Origin: Cladobotryum mycophilum | Taxonomy: Eukaryota; Ascomycota; Sordariomycetes; Hypocreales; Hypocreaceae | Length of the DNA stretch: 64,000 bases | NCBI GenBank assembly: GCA_036429605.1 | Contig: JAVFKD010000002.1 | Span: 2,852,001 to 2,916,000 of the forward strand | Direction: 5' to 3' | Shown here: positions 38,957 to 49,166 of the stretch, in pieces | How the letters are laid out: every line of letters begins with the position of its first letter | Numbering within the stretch: position 1 is the stretch's first letter | Notes under the pieces: generated by a model | Seen by the model: only the letters and a program-made list of their open reading frames with translations | Databases searched by the model: none | Told to the model about the DNA's origin: nothing | Made by a program: the position numbers and the translations under genes

Positions 38957-40544
38957 CTACGATTCTTCAGTGCGACGAGGGCCCCGCGAAGGAACTCCCG
39001 CACCACGGCTGCCGCGACCGCGACCGCGGCCATCACCTCGATGACCACCTCCACGACCGCGCCATTCACCTCGGCCTCGGCCGCGTCCACCACCACCCTC
39101 ACGATCCTGTCGTCCACGGTTGCGTTGCACCTGGTGGAAGCCATCGTTTGGATCAGCCGACGCTGGTGCAGCCTGCATAGAGTTTTGTCAGTATAACCAA
39201 GGCTCATCATATAAAGGTCACGGTAAAGCACTTACGTCGGTAGTCTCCGGGTGGTCATCAGCCCAAGACTGCCTGCTCACCTCCTCCGCGGCAGCGGCAG
39301 CGGCAGGGGTGGTCTCTGGTACAGTTTCGGTCTCGGCAGTTTCTTTCGGGGCAGCCACGTCAACCCACTCTTGTGAGATGGATGTTTCTTCCTTGTTGGC
39401 AGAGTCCCATTGATTCTCGGCAACAGCATTGGCAGCATCGTCAGCCACTTCGGCATTGGCAAGACCGTTTGTGGCGGGCTCCGCTGGCGACTCTCCATTC
39501 GTCAGGGCGCCATCTCCGGCCTCAATCTCAGTCGCAGCCTCGTTTGCTATTGTGGGGTCGGAGGCGACCTCTGTTGTCTCCTGTGTTTCGGGAGCCTGAG
39601 TTCCCTCAACCAAGGAAGGGGCCTGGTAGGTCTTTGCGATGGACTTGACGGTAGCGTCTATCGGCATGGTCAGCTATCGCTCGAAACGGGCAATGTATAT
39701 TCACATACAAGTTGTCTGAAGCTGCTCTCCAGGGACGCTGATGATTTGGTCCTCGGAGCCCTCAATCAGCTTCAGCATTGACGACACCGCGGTCTCGTCT
39801 CCAGCGTAAATGGCCAGCAATACACCCTCGATAGCCTGGCTCTCGTCCGACTCGGGGTCCTTAGCTTCCTCTCGTCGGTAAGCAGCAAGCCGCAGGAACT
39901 GAGATAGCACCAGCAGGTGGTCGTCCAGAGAAGACTTGAACTCGGCCTTGGCCTCGCCAACTGCGTCCGCCTTTGCCTTCTCCACTGACTTCTCCCACTC
40001 GGCCTTTTCGGCCGTGGCTCGGGCTTGGTACTGTTCATGGACCTTCTGGTATTGGACGAGCTGCTCCTCGAATTGGGCAATTTGGGCCTGCAGTGCAGGC
40101 TTCTTGAGGATCTGAGCCTTCTGGTCGGCGTTGATGATCTTTTCGGCGACCAGCTCGTCAAGGGATTTTTCAGAGTGCTGGCTCAGGATCGCATCGGTCT
40201 TGGAAGCATTGGTCTTTTTGAGACTCGAGTTAGCTTGGAGCTACGAATGAACTAGGATATGACGTAGCAAACCTACCAGCTTCTTGTTGGTGTTTCGAAT
40301 GTTTCTGTAGGCATGATGTGTCAGTTGGCCGAACACACAGAGATGCAGTGTAGGCTTCAATGGGTTTAGGGTGGACTTACTTCTGAAGCTCCTTGATGTA
40401 GGGGCTCTCGAATTCGTCATTGTCGGCAGCCTTGTCGGCGGGGCCAGAGCCGGTGCTGGGTGCAGGAGACTCGGTGCGCTCCAAAGCCTTTGCGGCCTTC
40501 TTCTTGGAGGACTTGGAAACCGTTTGAGCAGCGGGCGCGGCCAT
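38957..40544 (-). CDS. YAG7-like ribosome-associated RGG protein
   Basis: Five exons on the minus strand: 40544-40381, 40304-40277, 40213-39709, 39657-39236 and 39172-38957, giving 444 residues. Introns are 76, 63, 51 and 63 bp; the second has a clear GCTAAC branch site and an AAAAAG acceptor. The start is MAAPAAQTVSKSSKKKAAK. The conserved core reads SPYIKELQKNIRNTNKKL, then TNASKTDAIL, KSLDELVAEKIINADQKAQI and a long coiled coil. An Ala/Glu-rich acidic segment precedes a C-terminal RGG box (GRGRGEWRGRGGGHRGDG). The core matches fungal YAG7-like proteins, reported as ribosome-associated. RGG repeats predict RNA binding and Arg methylation. The frame closes exactly. Confidence 0.85.
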
Positions 40545-41672
40545 TTTTGAAAATGAGGCGATGCGAGGCAGGGGTAGAGACTTTGCTTCGTAGTCGGGAT
40601 AGATTCGTTCGTTGGTGTCGTGTGTCCTCCAACGAACGTCAGTGCGTATGTATGGTGAAGATGTGCAGGGGAAGGGTTTCAGTAGGGAGATGAGAGAGGA
40701 GAGATGGGATGGAAGTGTGCAAAGAAATATTACTGCGGTAATGAAATTTGGATTTCAGGTAAAGGATGAAAAGGTTGCAGAGGGTGGAGAGTGGAGGGAC
40801 GTTTGTTTGTGTCGGGCTCGTTTTTTTAGGGTGAGGGCGTTGTGAGCCTTGGAGGTACTGTTACTGGTGCTGGTACTGGATCCTCCCCCTAAGTTGCGGG
40901 CGAAAGTGGTGCAGTTACTCTATTGTCACCGTGTCACCAACTCACAACGACCCCATCCCGCCAGCTGAAAAGGCTGGGCTACGGGGAAATTCTAGAAACA
41001 GAGAGAAATCCTGGACGTGAGCGGCAGCCAATTGCTTTCTTTTGCCTAGGAAACGGCTGGCCAACTGGCCTTATTATAGCTGGCTGGCTGCCTATTGTGC
41101 TAGGCCTACGGAGAAGAGGAGAATAGCAATTGCATCCATATAAAAATGGATAGTTGGGACCCCTAGATATCGAGTGCAGGTGGTGGATCATAGCCCATCC
41201 ATTGCTATCTTTTTTCTAAAAGCATTATTCCTACAATTACTGCGTTGATACAAGTATTATGTCTCGACGACCCAAGCGAGGCTCTACGACTTGACTCGTT
41301 GGATGGATGCATGTATTTGCTGACTGGTTTGCGCCCTGCATTGGCTCCCAATGGACCCCAATGGACTCCCAATGCACGCCTTACTTCTCCCCCAGATTTG
41401 GTTCCGTGCGCATGGACCGAGGTCGGCTCATGACTTGCAGCCATGATCCAGCCACAAATTGAGAGAACCATGTCGATCCTAGATTTGGAGTTGGCAGCTT
41501 TCGCTCATCTGCTGGACGAGCTCTGCTAGCACCATCTCTCTCTCTCTCTCTCTCTAACTGTAGTCTGAGATGGAGTTGCCAGGATGGGTTGTGAATGCTT
41601 GACCTGATCAACAATGGGCACGTAATTCATCAGGTCTCTTTCTATACTGCAATTGACCAACGAGTGGCAATT
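40545..41672. other. Intergenic: YAG7-like promoter and 3' flank of CENP-W-like gene
   Basis: About 1.1 kb. Contains a CT repeat near 41535-41554 and a direct repeat of AATGGACCCCAATGGACTCC type near 41348. I see no gene. Confidence 0.55.
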
Positions 41673-42091
41673 TCAGCCCTTGAATTTAGCTAGAGCATCC
41701 TATTCAAATGCATCAGTACTCTCATGTTAGCATCATTGAATAGGTGGGTTTGAATACTCACTCGAGTGACCCTTCTCACACTCCTGGCCGACAGTCCTCG
41801 CTCACCAGACTGCTTGGAGCAAATTGCTGCCTCTTTCACCAATCTAGACTCAATTTAGCTTTCATGCCCCAAAAACGAGAGATTCGTGTCATCTCAGGTC
41901 GCACGTTTCCATAAAAAGCACGTAATTCAGGAACACCTTTGGATGACCAAGTCAGCAACCTCCATATCAAGACGCGTTAAACAAGTTGTACGTACTGCAA
42001 TGTCGGCATTTTTCTTGATATTGTGGCCAGAATGTGCCTTGATGATCTTCTTGACCGTGGCCTTGGGATACGCCTTTTTACCGACCACCAT
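41673..42091 (-). CDS. CENP-W-like histone-fold kinetochore protein (four tiny exons)
   Basis: Minus-strand exons 42091-41996, 41936-41905, 41843-41762 and 41699-41673, giving 78 residues. Introns are 59, 61 and 62 bp: GTACGT..AAAG, GTGCGA..CTAG and GTGAGT..ATAG, two with AAGCTAAAT or GATGCTAAC branch sites. The protein opens VVGKKAYPKATVKKIIKAHS, continues GHNIKKNADIAVFLNYVLF, METLVKEAAICSKQSGERGL and ends SARSVRRVTRDALAKFKG. This helix-loop-helix pattern, length and the GERGLSARSVRRVT motif match fungal CENP-W-type histone-fold proteins. CENP-W pairs with CENP-T in the inner kinetochore to bind centromeric DNA. No exon is long enough to stand out as an ORF, so automatic annotation could miss it. 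It is divergent from prefoldin subunit 4 across 285 bp. Confidence 0.85.
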
Positions 42092-42376
42092 GATGTCCAA
42101 ATTGTTGATATTTGTTGACTATTAATATCGCGATTCTCCTCGAGTCGAAGCGCGTCGCTCAATACATACAAATTGGAAACCTACCCCAACTTCGCTCCAA
42201 ATGCGGAGACCCAAACGTCAGCTCAGTGTGCGGCTTTATACGCACGGCTTTTGCGCACTGTCACCCCACCAAACAACGGAACCCCACCACCTTCAGGCAC
42301 TGCTCAAGCTTCAGGAGACATAACCGCTGAACTGGGAGACAAAAATCAGAGGCCGCCTTAAATCCAATTGTCCACG

Positions 42377-42954
42377 ATGGCGTCAATAATGCAGCGCCGC
42401 TTGGTGAGTGGAATCGGCTGAATTATACAACGCAAGCTAACAACAGGTTTTAGATATCAAAAGAGGACGAAACAGACGAGGTCGAGGTCAGACGAGAGGA
42501 TCAAGACAAGATCAATAGGTTCAGCCGATTACATCAACGAGTGCTATTGTTGGAGGAACAGCTCAAAACCAAGAGCGTGCGTATTTTGGATCCACGGGCC
42601 CCTTTCTTGGAGGTTAATTGGGTCTTTAGAAAGAAAAGGAGGATCTAGACGATCTTTCTACGGAACTCGAGCTTGCAGATGAAGATGAGAAGATCCCGTA
42701 CGTCCACAAAGAACGTATTATATAACCGCAGCGCGACAGTTGCTAATTCTCTATCCTCTAGCTACAAAATCGGCGACGCATTTTTCCACATTTCTCTGGA
42801 GCAGGCCCAGGAGATGCTAGGAAGCGCAACCTCCAAGATCGACGAAGAAACCGAGGTGCTAGAGGAGAAGCTTGGGACGATTCGCGAGGATATGACGCAG
42901 CTCAAGGTCGAGCTGTATGCGAGATTCGGCAAGCAAATCAACCTTGAAACTTGA
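42377..42954 (+). CDS. gim3: Prefoldin subunit 4 (GIM3)
   Basis: Exons 42377-42403, 42454-42576, 42630-42697 and 42762-42954, giving 136 residues. Introns are 50, 53 and 64 bp; donors are GTGAGT, GTGCGT and GTACGT, and the last has a TGCTAAT branch. The protein has two long coiled-coil helices (DQDKINRFSRLHQRVLLLEE and EETEVLEEKLGTIREDM) joined by a beta hairpin (YKIGDAFFHISLEQAQEML), the layout of a beta-type prefoldin subunit. Prefoldin is a cytosolic hexamer that hands unfolded actin and tubulin to CCT. The frame is intact and the length is typical. Confidence 0.95.
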
Positions 42955-43503
42955 GATATCCTGTCCAAAAAAACTGGCATTCCGCTTTGCTCCTGAAAAT
43001 ACAGCACGCGGAGCCGCAACAGCTGAAGCTGCTGCTTACGATGTTAGATGAATGAATTTTGAGGGATAATGAACTTATGTGTTCAAGTTAACCTATAGTG
43101 AGGTCGCTTACCACACGCAATTAAAGGGGAGCTCTGGCTACAGACTTGAAGATTGGTACAATGTACGCATCATAATTTACGCAAACAACACTCTATAGAA
43201 GGGGTAAAATGGAAATTTGGCGAATACACTTTGACATTCGAGGTTCTGTCAACCCAACAGGTCAAAATATACCAACTACTCATCGCCCTGCTTAGCTTTC
43301 GATAGTTCATCGCAATCATCATTAGTAGAGAATGCTCATACCGATATGAAGGGATGTTTTGATACAGGGCATGCTGAGTTTATTTCCTCCCTCGTTTTGG
43401 CCATGGAAGCGAGACAGTTACTCTTCTGTACAAATCAGAGATACATCTTCCATGGTCCAAGTCCATGCTATCCTCGCCGTGAATTGCCAGCAGCCAGCTC
43501 AGA
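42955..43503. other. Spacer downstream of prefoldin subunit 4
   Basis: About 550 bp, AT-rich, holding the prefoldin 3' flank. No gene is seen. Confidence 0.55.
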
Positions 43504-43659
43504 TCAAGAGTCATATTCAAGGTAGTTCGGCATAGCGTTGTTCATGTAGGAAATGTTATAGTCGTACGACAGTCCGTCTAGAAACTGCTGGGTGAGAGTA
43601 AAGTTCAAGAAGAGGGAAATTATGGATCCTACAACGGCGTGTATCGTGTTTGCTTTGGC
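43504..43659 (-). pseudogene. Coding relic or terminal exon, unrecognised
   Basis: A minus-strand frame of about 51 codons ends at 43504 and reads like structured protein: HAVVGSIISLFLNFTLTQQ, then FLDGLSYDYNISYMNNAMP and NYLEYDS. A stop lies immediately upstream in frame (43660-43662), although CCAAAG or TTAAG could serve as splice acceptors. It lies just downstream of the LysM fragment on the same strand. I cannot assign a family. Confidence 0.35.
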
Positions 43660-43933
43660 TTAACAGTTTCATGATCTTCACCGAGACCATTTATATGTCT
43701 CCTTGGCTGAAGGCTGCGAAGATGCTAAGCGAACAACATACCAAATGGAAGCGACTAGACTCCTCACTTGAGCCCTCTTTTAATTATTCGATCTAGTCAA
43801 CGCGATTCATGGTCTATACCTATGTATTGCTACTGACAGAATCACCAAATTTTGTATCCCCCTCGGTCTTGATGGGGACAATCTCAAATGGGAAATTAAA
43901 CCTCTTTCCCCCATTTTACATGATCGTGCGATC

Positions 43934-44392
43934 TCATTGCTGTAAATCAAAATTATCTGCTTTTATATGGCTTTTATGGGCAATACAGTAGCAGTAATCC
44001 AGTCGAATGAGACTACAGTCAGATGTGACATGGGTATTCCATCTCTTGAAGTTGTCTGTGGAGACCTCATTGTCAGCGCAAATCTCTGAATAGTAGTTGC
44101 CCTTTTTTTTTTGGCTCTGTAGCACCTTGCAGAATCTGCCATCATCTTGGGATACCAAAATGCTGACTATAGAATACTGATTGTAGATAGCACTTAGAAG
44201 GGTCGACGACGGCGATGCTAGTCCACCGGTTTCAGTGGTGGTTGTCGTGAGCTTTGTCATGGGAGTTCCCGTTATCCCAACACAAACATAGTATCTTGGC
44301 CAGAGCCTAGCATAATCTCTCGCAAGAACATGATTGCAGGAAATAATCAATATAAGAAAATCTGTTGCCCAAGAGATCGCACCCCCGGGCAA
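43934..44392 (-). pseudogene. LysM-domain (chitin-binding effector-like) gene fragment
   Basis: A 152-codon minus-strand frame contains the end of one LysM domain (ARLWPRYYVCVGI), a Thr/Ser linker (TKLTTTTTETGG) and a second LysM domain (ICADNEVSTDNFKRWNTHV followed by SDCSLIRLDYCYCI). These match fungal extracellular LysM proteins, where CxxLWLDYYVCV closes each domain. The front of the first domain, any signal peptide and a promoter are not visible upstream. The second domain has a Lys-rich insertion from a T10 run (44103-44112) and an irregular Cys pattern. I read it as a decayed or incompletely resolved LysM gene. In intact relatives such proteins bind chitin and can mask hyphae from host recognition. 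Confidence 0.6.
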
Positions 44393-45104
44393 TTGTCTAT
44401 GGCGAGGTGGCGAGTTTGGGGGTCGTGGCAGAGCCTGCCATGGGTAATGTCATAACGGCGAACTCATTCTTCTATACGATGGTAATGGTAATAATGAGTA
44501 TGTATGCAATTACTACAGGATCCCGTACTAATAGTCCCCAGGGCATTGTGCCTCCGGAAAGCAAGCCTACTGTTGCACGGTGGACAGATATAAGCAGCTT
44601 CTTGCCGGCAGTTATCTTGGCAATTGCGGCAGCAGCACATGCTAAGATGGACAATGTAGGTCGCTACTTAGTATTACTTCGGTTACTGTTGTTCATCTCT
44701 GTTGAATGGACATCAACGACCTTAGTGTTATAAAGAATCACTTTTAGAGTTCTCACTGGGTTTGCAGAGGATACTCTAATAATAACAACTGCGCAAAGTA
44801 AGTCTTCCACAAAACCACGCGCCGTATTTTCGGCATCCCGGGGGTGTTAACACACTACCTAGCCATGATGTTCAGATTTCTTCAAGTCCATTTGGAGAAA
44901 TTTCAACAGCTTGCAATGTTCTTGGGCGGAAGAAGAGTTTGTGCTGCAATGCCCCTGAGATGGCATCGCTTCCTGCCATCTAGGTAGTCAAGAGGGACGA
45001 AAAAAGTAATCAGATAGTTTACCGATAATTTCAATCTGGTTGGACAAAGAAAAACAAGAAAATCTCAATCATGTATTTATTTATTTGTTTATTTATTTAT
45101 TACT
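44393..45104. other. Spacer upstream of the LysM fragment with a TTTA repeat
   Basis: No intact 5' exon for the LysM fragment was found. The plus ORF 44365-44733 is hydrophobic and not recognisable. A (TTTA)n-like repeat occupies about 45074-45101. Confidence 0.5.
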
Positions 45105-45933
45105 CTAAACAACCCCGTTCATTGGATGCATATCTTTTATAATTCTGTGGCCTCCCGATTCTACCGTAATGTTCATATACAAGGCTGCCAGAGATTTCAT
45201 ATGGCAACTCCCCCAACCTCGGTAACTCGAGTAAATATTCACCGACGACTGAGACCAGCAGGCGTCAATCACCTTGACCAGCTTGCCCTCCAAGGCCTTG
45301 CGATCATCCTGAGGGTTGTTGGGAAAGGCGATGCCCGCGAGCATGGCCACCGTAGCCTCGTCAAAGGCCGGGCATGTTCTGTTGCGAGCGGGCAAGGGGA
45401 AGAAGTCTTCCTCTCCATAGTTGTCGGATAAATCCAGGGCACGGATCTGGGCACGGAACTCTTTCCTTACTCGGTCGTCCGACGCGCCATCAAGAGCTTC
45501 TCCATCCTCTATGACGTCCAGCTTGAGACGCTTAAGGGCCTCTTCGGCATAGGCCGGAGCAGTGATATCGAGCAAGGCACGCCTCATCACCTCGATGAAG
45601 TTTCTCGCCGCCTGTGCGATTCTGTCGCGAGTCGTGTTTCCAAAGTATGCCGTGACGAAGATGAAGAAGCCCCAGGTAGGGTCACCGTAAGGGGGACCAT
45701 CCGTGCGAAAGCAAGTTATCTCACAGCATCTGACTTGGTGGATCAAACGGCGAACTTCGTCCGTGTCCTGGTCAAAGACGATGGAGACATGCGGCCCGGA
45801 GAGTGTTAGTGGATGCGCCGGGGCCAAAGGAGCGGAACGGAAACGTTCGGGTTCGGGGCACCGGCCAGGAAATGAGTGTAGGGTCTAGAGGTGTGGTTGG
45901 GCGGATGTAGGCTGGTCTTCCACGAGCGGTCAT
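45105..45933 (-). CDS. Uncharacterised fungal accessory-family protein, one surplus base
   Basis: The long minus-strand frame 45105-45827 has no early ATG. Removing one base from the G4 run at 45820-45823 links it to an ATG at 45933, giving 275 residues and exact divisibility. The protein starts MTARGRPAYIRPTTPLDP, then ISWPVPRTRTFPFRSFGP, and continues with VSIVFDQDTDEVRRLI, RTDGPPYGDPTWGFFIFVTA, an acidic helical middle (LKLDVIEDGEALDGAS) and a C-terminal YRGWGSCHMKSLAALYMNI. The pattern resembles hypothetical proteins widespread in plant- and insect-associated ascomycetes; no biochemical function is known to me. No signal peptide or membrane span. A decayed relative lies about 0.5 kb upstream on the same strand. 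Confidence 0.7.
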
Positions 45934-46458
45934 GGTGTATCTGTAGATGATGCTGGCTGGCTGGCTGGCTAACCAATTAGAATGAAACTGGGGAACACTT
46001 GTCTACAAGTATCACTGCACGGGAGTAATTAGCAGGTGGGGGGAAGAACGAAGTGGCCAAATTTGACAGTACTCAGACATTTTGTATGTCTACTTCGATC
46101 AAAGGTTCGGGAGGTGCCAAGCCAACAGCATAAGAGGTATTAGATGGAGGCGGCAGGCTTCCAACTCGGTAGCCTAGAATTCATAAAGGACTTCGGCTGA
46201 AGCTACGTATAGGTATTTTAATGATTGATACGAGGGCAAATCTAGACCACAGTAGGATACGATCATGTACGTGTAATCGCTGAGCGTGAGTATTACGACT
46301 TTCCAGTCGGCGTGGAACGCATATCATTGATTCAACTATGTTGCACCCCTCGATCCTCTTCCGTGCGTGAGGATGGTCTCTGAAAGATGGACTTATTCTC
46401 GGGGTTCGACCACACAACACCATTCAATATAATAGTTAATCTAATCAACCATCTTACA
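45934..46458. other. Spacer between the tandem accessory-family copies
   Basis: About 525 bp with a CTGG repeat (about 45955-45968) and one TACAAGTA (46004-46011). No gene is seen. Confidence 0.5.
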
Positions 46459-46732
46459 TCACAACCTAGCTTTGTCGTGGACAGTAAATAATCCCAAAAG
46501 GTATGATGGGAATAGCTTATCAAAGGTGGCATTTTCAGAGCACGACGTAACGAAAGCATAAAACCCCCAGGTTGGATCTCCATAGACGGGGCCTGCCCCT
46601 GCGAAAGGGTGCATTTTCCCGCTCCGTCACTTCTTCAACCCGGTGGCGGGTCTCGTCTGTCTTTTTGCTATACATGAGATTAGCCACCAGTTGGGAATTC
46701 GCTTTTTTGTCCATGTCTGCAAGAGATCGCAC
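46459..46732 (-). pseudogene. Decayed tandem paralogue of the 45.1-kb accessory-family gene
   Basis: The minus strand contains TDETRHRVEEVTERENAPF, then in a shifted frame AGAGPVYGDPTWGFYAFVT. These align with TDEVRRLIHQVR and DGPPYGDPTWGFFIFVT of the neighbour. The two parts need a +1 (or -2) shift near 46600. After the conserved block the sequence diverges and ends at a stop (46459-46461), so the rest of the protein is missing. An ORF further upstream (minus, to 47106) may represent its diverged N-terminus but shows no clear match. Confidence 0.6.
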
Positions 46733-47598
46733 AGTCTAGCGGGTGTTAGCAAAGGCTCCGGGACCGACCGAGCGGATCGACAATGCTCGTATTTGAGGCA
46801 CTGGTCGGATGTGTGTTCTTGGAGAAACAAGCTGAGGTCTTCTTCTTCTGGTTCGATGTAAATCTTCACTTGGGGTAGCATGTAGGAGACCAATAATGCA
46901 TTTATTCTCTCGTTGGTTCGACCTTTGGAGACCAATTGGGGAGCGAAGCCCTTTGCTTGCCCTTTCAAAGTGTTGACCCAGCATGTAATAAGTGTATACC
47001 ACGATACTGCGAATCCCATGTTTAGGGTAGGGTACGCGAAGCATACTCTACGGAGACGAGGGCTGTGAATCTTCATGAAAGTGGTGAATTTCGTTTCAGC
47101 TCTCATCCTGACCAGTTACTCCATACTCCTGTATGATGGGTGGCAATCCTGTGACTATGGGGGACTGAGTGCTCAGCATGCACACGTCCCAATATGGCAC
47201 CTTGGCACCGGGGGGAACGGGGGGAAGGGGGGCAAATCGCAGCAATTACTCAGGCATGCTGGACGCGAGGACAAAACCTATGGCTTGGCAGATGTGGTTT
47301 GCACAAGTTACAAGTTAATAGAGAGGCGCGCGAGACGTTCCTTTGAAGTGGGCAAGGTGAGTGGATGTGTGGATGCGCGTGCGTGCTCGTGCATTTCAGC
47401 CAATGTGACCCCCTTGCCTCCCCTCCCCAAAGACAGGGTATCTGTTCGTCGTCAAGGTCTGTGTCCACCCCCCGGGAAAAGAAAATGCAATGCAGGCTGG
47501 AACCATCACCAACGGCATTGTGCTGCAGCTACGCCGTAAACCTCCCTCCCTTGCGCGACGGCAGCGGTCTGCTCTTGGCAGGCCCAAGGTTGAAATTG

Positions 47599-47629
<31 letters not shown>

Positions 47630-49166
47630 CCTGTTGGGCGGCCCATCATACTGAGGCGACGGGTAGACTAGGTAAGTACAGTAATAATTAGTAGTGGACA
47701 AGTTGATTGAAATGCCGTGTTGGTTGTTTAGTTAATGCCGGTATTTCCAGAGTGAAGGTGTGCCCTTGTTCAGCTCCTTCCATTCATATCAAGAGCCACC
47801 CATTTTAGGAAATTACCCAAAAAGAGAAAGAAAAGAAAGAAAAGAAACATGTTCAAATGTTGAGGATTCCGATATCATTCTTTTGCTTTTCTTACATATG
47901 TACTCTGTCCTTGTACACACAAGAGAGCAGCTGAAGAAGATGGAACCCTGAACTTCAACTAAAGTGCTGACATGCCGACACCGTAACATCAGACTCCTCC
48001 TCTCTCCCCCTCTCCGGACATCGGGAATTCCGCCAACCTTGTGTAGCGGTCGTATCCATGCATCCCTTACTCTGAGACAAGGACGATATCACCATTATCC
48101 ACACTTTTTCTTCTCCATTTCACCATCTGGGACCGGAACAAGTTAATATGGAGTGATGAGCTCCGAGTATGTGGAGCCTCAATCGATCACCATCAATCAT
48201 CATCAGAGCCAGAACTGAGACACAAGTCAAAAAAAGAACCCACCTTTGTCTTCCTCGAAATGGAAATGAGTACAGGTCAACACTGAGACTCTTAATCCAC
48301 CCAAAAAATGCCAAGTGGTGTTGTTGGGTGGCATCTCATGAATCAGGGAACATTTACCACTCATATTGACTACTACCAGTTATTCCACAGGGTAATCAAA
48401 ATCGATGGCTGGCTTCTTCCATGTTCGTGGCTTGTAGGTGGAGAAATGGAGGGCATCATCACATCCATCACCAGCAAAAGCTGTGACGTCAAATCTTGCC
48501 CCCCCCCCCCCCTTCATCGATATGGAACCTAGGTAAGTAAATACAAATGCATTGCTTATACCCGGATTAATTACCCAAACCACCACACCACCACTACTCA
48601 AGCCACTCACTACACATCCTCAACAAGACCGACTATCCCATCCCATCCCGCTGCCCCCCTTGTCTCGCTTGCCTCCATGTCTCTGTTGGTCAGAACCTTT
48701 TGACTTAGTACTTGTGGTCTCTCTCTCGTTTCTGTCTTACCCATGCCATGCACATCTTCTTCATTAATGCATGTCTCCAGTGCTAGCTGCAGTAGCTTCG
48801 TAGAGCGATGTCGTGTGTTTGATTGCGGACCGACCCAGTATATCTCCATACCCATTTGTCTAACCATGGTATTATTTAATCGCTTTTTGCCTCCCCCTCC
48901 CAAATTGCCTGCCTTTCCATTACCGGCCCTTGAATAAAAACAAGGCTTCCCCCAGAGGAAAAAAATATCAATTAATTACTTGCTTTCCATTACTTCTCAC
49001 CACGTGCTTTGCTTCATTCATCTCCACTCAATGTCTTGAATACTGGTGAAAATTCAATTGTCTTGATTGATTGCTTCCCCAAGTATCCGCATCACCAGCT
49101 TCCTGTTCCGTTTCCGTTTCCACACGTTGGACTACATACCTGGGTAGCTACCCCATCATTCCAAAC
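46733..49166. other. Long spacer with repeats, promoter region of the MFS gene
   Basis: About 2.4 kb. Includes (GTCT)n at 47601-47628, a 14-base C run at 48499-48512 and T/C-rich leader-like DNA before 49167. ORFs here are low-complexity. A minus ORF to 47106 (160 codons) overlaps the relic region but is unrecognised. No intact gene is seen. Confidence 0.5.
47601..47628. repeat. (GTCT)n microsatellite
   Basis: Seven GTCT units upstream of the MFS gene. Confidence 0.95.
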
